This document shows, in pieces, positions 59,252 through 64,000 of a stretch of 64,000 nucleotides of DNA; the stretch's first letter is position 1; each line of letters opens with the position of its first letter. The notes under the pieces were generated by a model. It was not told where the DNA came from, ran no database searches, and worked only from the letters and a program-made list of their open reading frames with translations. The position numbers and the translations under genes are program-made. This DNA is from Hedera helix. Its lineage: Eukaryota > Streptophyta > Magnoliopsida > Apiales > Araliaceae. The stretch is taken from NCBI GenBank assembly GCA_947179155.2, contig OX359282.1, positions 18,306,510 through 18,370,509 on the forward strand. Direction: 5' to 3'.

Positions 59252-60075
59252 CACTACAAAAAAATGGGGCTTTAGCAACAACTGGTTTCCGTTGCTAAAG
59301 GTGCCAAATTACGTTGCAAAAGCTATTTGGCAACGTTTTTCTTGTCGTTGCACCTTTCGTTGCGCAATGAACGTTGTTAATTGTTACGCAACGAACGTAT
59401 TTTTTTCATTGTCAAAAGTGATACATTTTGCAACAAAAGTTAATTTTCATGCAAAGGCCTTGAATCTTTAGCAACGAAAATTATTGTTGCAGAATCAATA
59501 AAAAATGTTACTGAAAATCACCTTTCGTTGCAAAAAACCTACTAATTGGCAATGAAATGAACACTTTTTTTTGGCAACGAACATGTGATTTCGTTGCAGT
59601 TGGTTCACTTTGCCAACGATCCGTTTCGTTGCAAAAAAGCATGCAAATTATTACCTAAACATGCTTTTGTTGCTGATTGTATACTTTTAAGCAACGATGT
59701 TCGTTGCTGATTATTCTATTTTGCAACGAGATTATAATTAATTAGCAACGATAATATTTGTTGTAGGTTATTTTTCAATAGCAACAAGAATTGTTGATTA
59801 GCAACGAATAATGTCGTTGCTGTTTCTTTATATGTGCAACGAAAATTGATATGATTTGCAACGATATAAATGTTGACTTTTTATTTGGGTATAGCAACAA
59901 TATCCTCCCCGTTGTTACTAGGTTAATTTTTCATTGCCAAAAATTATATTTTAATACCATTAGCAACAAAAAAATTGTTGCTAAATGTATAAAAAGTCGA
60001 TACTATATCCTTAATTGTACAACACTTTGGTAGCAAAATAACCATTGACTATATCATTGCCAAATCAAAAATTGA
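59252..60075 (+). repeat. CACTA terminal and subterminal repeats
   Basis: About 20 or more copies of GCAACGA or its complement TCGTTGC, in both orientations, some paired (AGCAACGATGTTCGTTGCTG at about 59691). Subterminal repeats of this kind bind the transposase in CACTA elements. ORFs 59163-59471 and 59851-60033 are chance products. Confidence 0.85.
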
Positions 60076-62301
60076 CAATCTTGTTGTGTACCTAAATGGC
60101 CCAATGACCCCATAGCAAAACAATGGCCAAAAAAAAAAAAAAAAACTAAAATATTATTAACTTAATAAAATCATCTAGTACATAACCATTCATCATCTTT
60201 ACAATCAACCATCTAAAGCTGCCACAATTCTTCAATCAAATATATATTTACATATATAGAGAGATTAAACTTCTTATTTCGTCATTTTTCTTTCATAAAC
60301 ATAGCGTATCATATACTGGAATTTTGGTACCCAATATTATAAGGCAGATAGAAGCAGTCTTCCTGTACATATTTAAAAATAATAAGTTGTAGCTATAGGA
60401 AAATGAAGCAAATAGGTCAGCAGAAACACGAAGTGCCAAAATCAATACGTAAAGATGATAGAGTTGCAGCGTGGTACTAATGTACACTATATCACACAAT
60501 TAAATTTGTGATAACTCGACTGAAAATCTAAAGCTTACAATTAGAAATATTATAAAATGATGAATCCATTATAAAACTACAAGTAAAGAAGTAAATTGAA
60601 CCTACAAGAGGGTTGTGATACTGTAATGCTAAAGCAACTTCCCTGAGTGCCTTGTGTCTTTCGAAAGTATTACATCAGCTGATTTTAAGATACGCAAACA
60701 AAACAGAAAAAATCAACAAAGTTTCAAAAGAAAAACAAAATTAACTAGGAAAATATTTTGAACTTTGAGTGAAACAAACCCGTGAGTAATAACCAAAGCT
60801 GTAATACACTTACTACACTACTATTAGTCATGTCAATACAAAAGCAATAACAATTGAAAGAAACACAATTATAATTAAGAAATTGGTAAGAATTATAAAT
60901 TAAAGTATTAATCTGTTATAGTTTGTAATTCTTTATGATTTGTGATCGCCAACAAAATAATGGAATGCAACTAATACCTCGGCCATACTCTTTTGCATTG
61001 GCTTCCCTTACACCTTTAACCCTACTATTGATTTTTGAATTAGTAGCATACTAGAACTATCAAAAGTGAGTTAGCTATAGTTTTCCATAATATTCATGCT
61101 CTCCGCCAACTTACATATATGTTACATTGGAGTTTATCATTATACATTTTTCATGTTTTTGATCTCAAGCTAGTAACATATATAACCTGCATTTAGGTGA
61201 AGCTCTTCAAGGAAGACAAAGGTTAAAATATAAATGGCCAAATTTCAGGCGCTTAATCTGTAATACAGGAAAAGATTATTACTATTACTTTATCGGTTCC
61301 ACAAAAAATAGTTTCATTTTAAAAATATATATGTTTATTTCACAAAAGAATTTTATTTAGAAATTTTAAAAAAATGTTCAACCAAAAAGACCACTTTTCG
61401 TAGTAGTAGTAGTAGTAGTAATATAAAATTACACACTATTCTTAAGTTTATTAACGTAATTTTATTTATCAACCACGTTATTAAGGTCGGATAAAATTAA
61501 ACTATTTTTGTAACAATGATACTTGTCATACGAGGTCGCAGAGTTTGTATTTTAACAACTGGTTCCAATAGTTCCCAATAAACCTTACTCCATGTACATT
61601 GATTCTCGTTGCTTAATTTCATTCTTCAGTGTTTTTCCTAAAAGAAAACATTATATAAGTTTATATTTTAACAGCAGATGAATTGATGTTTACTACCTAT
61701 GGATTCAAATTATATGTTCTAGAAAGTTATCATTGAGGAATGAAAAGTATTTGAATCTCCATACGTCGAGGGTAGACCACTGACACCTTTGTATAAGCTT
61801 GAAATATTTCTTTCGATATTTACTTCTGCAAACAATCAGATAAAAAACTATATGAATATGTACTAGTAAAAAGGTAGAGACACAAAAATGGTCCTAATAT
61901 CTTGCTGTATAATTATTGATCATTTTCGGGAGAAATAAGAAGAATTTAGAGAGAAAGTTAACATGTAATCAAAGTCACCAAACTAGTGTTTATCACAAAA
62001 ATATAACACGTAAAATCTAGAAATCAATTAATGGAAGTAAAAAGATTAAAAAAAACTACTTATTTAGGGTGGATGATGACATTTGCAACAGTGTAAACCT
62101 GTTATGTTGTACATTCAACAGAGATTACTTGCCATGACCACAGAAATTGTGACCTTTAATTGTAACATGTTACCATTTACCAGGCCTTCTTTAACACACA
62201 TTCCAATGGTTTTAGAGAGAACATTATACATGGCTACCAAAAAAAAATGTTTGAAAGCACCGGAAAGGTATACCATGATACAGCAGAACGAAGATAAATA
62301 C
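60076..62301 (+). other. CACTA interior, no clear gene
   Basis: A poly-A run (60129-60146), AT-rich DNA, and (GTA)n-like repeats at 61400-61420. Two minus-strand stretches look exon-like: 60665-60607 reads RHKALREVALALQYHNPLV and is followed by GT at the right place, and 61832-61740 follows TTTGCAG. I do not recognise either, and neither can be assigned to a family. Confidence 0.35.
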
Positions 62302-62400
62302 CTGGAAGAAGGATGTCTGAGAGGGATCAAGGCCAGTGGTGCCTGGTGGCACAATAAAATCAACTAGAGTGACCAAACCAACACGAGCAGGAGCTCCAAC
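62302..62400 (-). pseudogene. RPP0: Ribosomal protein P0 fragment, exon C
   Basis: Exactly 33 codons, bounded by ATTAG (3' splice site) and GTATTT (5' splice site). They read [20 protein letters not shown] and [13 protein letters not shown], the most conserved part of the eukaryotic 60S acidic ribosomal protein P0 (rRNA- and P1/P2-stalk-anchoring region next to it). The frame and both splice sites are intact. No following P0 exon could be found in the 2 kb downstream, and the upstream exons are damaged, so this is a fragment rather than a working gene. Confidence 0.85.
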
Positions 62401-63377
62401 CTAATAACAACTAGATAATTAGCTCAAAATCAACTTTCGCGCAGTACTCAGCAAAACAACAGGTCAGAAAGCTGTGCAACTGTAAGAAAATGTGGGAAAA
62501 GTTTAAATGTCTAGACACCCCCAGTCCTTCATAACAACTTACATGTTTATTACAATTTTGAAGTCCCAAAATATCAGTTAAAATATGAACATCACATGAT
62601 TTCAAATCACTTCAAGAAGGTCAAAGTTTGTAACCGTAGTAGCATGGTCTAATTAAAAAATGTCAATATATTGTAATTTTCCTTAAAGCTAACATAGATT
62701 CGATCAACAAAATGAAACATATAAAATTATAAATTTTAGCTTGCAGTTTTCAGGACAAAAAAGATGATGAATTGACGTTTATTCCACATGTGCTGGAGCA
62801 TAAACAAAACAAAATAAAAGCTAAGTTATAAATGGCGTTTCCACAACTTTAGAAACACTCCTTTGTTTAAGAACCTTTGTTAGCAAAAATACAATATTTT
62901 AAAGGCTTGCAAAGCCTATGGTCTACCTAATAGACTGCATAATCTCCTGAGGTGGGATTCACCAATTACTTATTGAGGAGTATAATAAGTCACTTATTAT
63001 ACTTGACAGAGGTTCAAAACATGTTTTCTCATTGGAGAATATTTTCACAAATTAAAAAAACATTTATCTTTCTCTAAATCAATGTTTTGCGTACATCGAA
63101 CACTAATAATTCATAAATATGAAAAATATAATGAAAAAAACTAGCAATTTATATGCAACTCACTTCAGTCTTCCAACTTTAATTAATGGGGTACTGTGAG
63201 TCTACTACATATCCTAATCTAATCCCTACGAAAATAACTCTTTTAAATCCTATAACAGTTTACCTTGTCACCATTAATTACTATCAAAGATACAACTTAA
63301 ACAAAGCAAAACTGTAATTTTTAACACATTCCCAAACACAGACAAAAATACGTACAATAGCAAAAGCATAAAAAAGG

Positions 63378-63449
63378 TGTCTTTGCTACTTCACCTTGTA
63401 CTCTCATTTCCTTCAAATCACCGTTAGTAAAGATCAATCCAACATTTCC
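63378..63449 (-). pseudogene. RPP0: Ribosomal protein P0 fragment, exon B
   Basis: After TTAG the frame reads GNVGLIFTNGDLKEMRVQGE and VAKT. P0 proteins have GNVGLIFTK-like sequence leading to [15 protein letters not shown], so this joins directly to exon C. The 5' splice site after VAK is lost (no GT), and the sequence around MRVQG differs from the family. Confidence 0.78.
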
Positions 63450-63569
63450 CTAATTTCAAAAACAATGACCAAAAATGGGAGCAAAATCAGTCATATAAAA
63501 AATTACAATTACGAATTAATCCCACAAGCAAACATTTCGATCTTACATTTTCCTAAAATAAATACTTAC

Positions 63570-63691
63570 AACAGGTAGAGGAATGATATTGAGGAAAGCT
63601 GGTTACCAGTCTTCTTAGTATGAATCCTAACAAACCTCTTTATCATAGTATTGTTACCCATCAAAACAATCGAATCAACCCGAACACCTTT
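63570..63691 (-). pseudogene. RPP0: Ribosomal protein P0 fragment, exon A
   Basis: Reads [30 protein letters not shown], then, after a one-base loss near 63600, [10 protein letters not shown] and the 5' splice site GTAAGT (63569-63564). This matches the P0 block that contains the VLMGKNTM-type motif and continues into exon B. The frameshift alone would destroy the protein. The N-terminal exon of P0 is not visible between 63692 and the window edge; the ORF at 63712-63897 shows no P0 similarity. Confidence 0.8.
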
Positions 63692-64000
63692 GTAACAATA
63701 ACAGTAATTAGCTAGATTATCATCAGATCACCAGCAAAAGAAATATGCAGGAACCACCTGCGAGACATAACTAGCTGCCACACATACAGAATGAAAAACT
63801 CCTCAAGGTGGCTCTCTTGTTCATATGTAAAGCGTAACTGAGTAAACATTTGCCAAAGGAGAGGGAAAAATAGTAAAGTAGTAAAAATTAATGTCAATTT
63901 ATGTTATACTTGTTTTAAAGCTTGGAATATGTTTATACTTTCATTCCTTCACCTCACCATGACCGGCAATTGATGATTATGACTTGAAGTACTTTCTCCA

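Larger units (their letters stand above)
59252..64000 (+). mobile_element. CACTA (En/Spm-type) DNA transposon, left part
   Basis: The element starts CACTACAAAAAAATGGGGC, the CACTA terminal inverted repeat, followed by a dense field of GCAACGA/TCGTTGC subterminal repeats to about 60075. The matching right end (…TTTGTAGTG) is not in the window, so the element probably extends beyond 64000 or its right end has decayed. Three bases before it are CTT (possible 3-bp duplication). I see no clear transposase exon. Ribosomal protein P0 exons lie inside, a likely captured host segment. Confidence 0.78.

Noticed and set aside
62083..62367. 94-codon plus-strand ORF over the P0 exon
   Set aside because: It is antisense to the P0 exon, which has matching splice sites and clear family similarity on the minus strand.
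1..64000. tRNA and rRNA genes
   Set aside because: I scanned for tRNA-like cloverleaf arms with T-loop consensus and for rRNA blocks and saw none; the tRNA-like strings are primer sites.

Overview
This window is plant nuclear DNA: AT-rich, almost all nested LTR retrotransposons in various stages of decay, with three host-gene fragments between them. The element types (a Sirevirus-like Ty1-copia, Tekay/Del-like Ty3 chromoviruses, a second Ty1-copia family, a CACTA transposon), the initiator-Met-tRNA primer sites, the CCCTAAA telomere-type repeat and the host genes (AMT1, WAT1/MtN21-like, ribosomal protein P0) all point to a flowering plant with a large genome, from a gene-poor region. The species cannot be named from this. 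I see no intact host gene and no intact element. Every pol region carries stops, frameshifts or lost catalytic residues.

Layout. 1-8087 (minus): a Sirevirus-like copia element with an extra ORF after pol, gag-pol, primer site and one LTR (6526-8087). It sits inside a Tekay-like element on the plus strand (8088-14165: RT, RNase H, integrase, chromodomain, 3' LTR). That element is itself inserted in an AMT1 ammonium-transporter fragment (14166-14437). 14.6-16.7 kb is an LTR-like remnant. 16.7-21.7 kb is the 3' half of a second copia family (copy 0), next to the 3' end of another chromovirus (21692-22447). 23464-23793 is the last exon of a WAT1-related transporter gene, cut by a solo Ty3-type LTR (23794-37581, recognisable 5-bp duplication). 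That solo LTR holds a complete but dead copia element (copy 1, 26692-35917). After a telomere-like repeat (37.9 kb) come an LTR-like stretch with three long hairpin repeats (38.0-40.6 kb), an inverted and truncated LTR of the 11-kb Tekay family (40629-43525), and an inverted, doubly truncated copia copy 2 (43526-48834). A coding-free, LARD-like Ty3 element (48835-57172) follows, then old LTR sequence. From 59252 to the window end is the left part of a CACTA transposon, within which exon fragments of ribosomal protein P0 lie at 62.3-63.7 kb.

The most interesting signals are non-coding. (1) Five Ty3-type LTRs of four kinds share a module that looks like an intron 3' end: TTGCTGAGC, a short gap, GCTCAY, about 25-30 nt, then a pyrimidine-rich TTGCAG or TTTCAG; one family follows it with a conserved Lys/Gly-rich tail ORF. 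(2) Several unrelated LTR families each carry an array of short inverted repeats with a family-specific stem. (3) The Sirevirus-like element carries at least 20 copies of CGTAGAG/CTCTACG, many as inverted pairs, in its LTR, 3' spacer and poorly conserved coding linkers. (4) GC-rich GCGCATTGCGC repeats recur both in a copia leader and in a Ty3 LTR.
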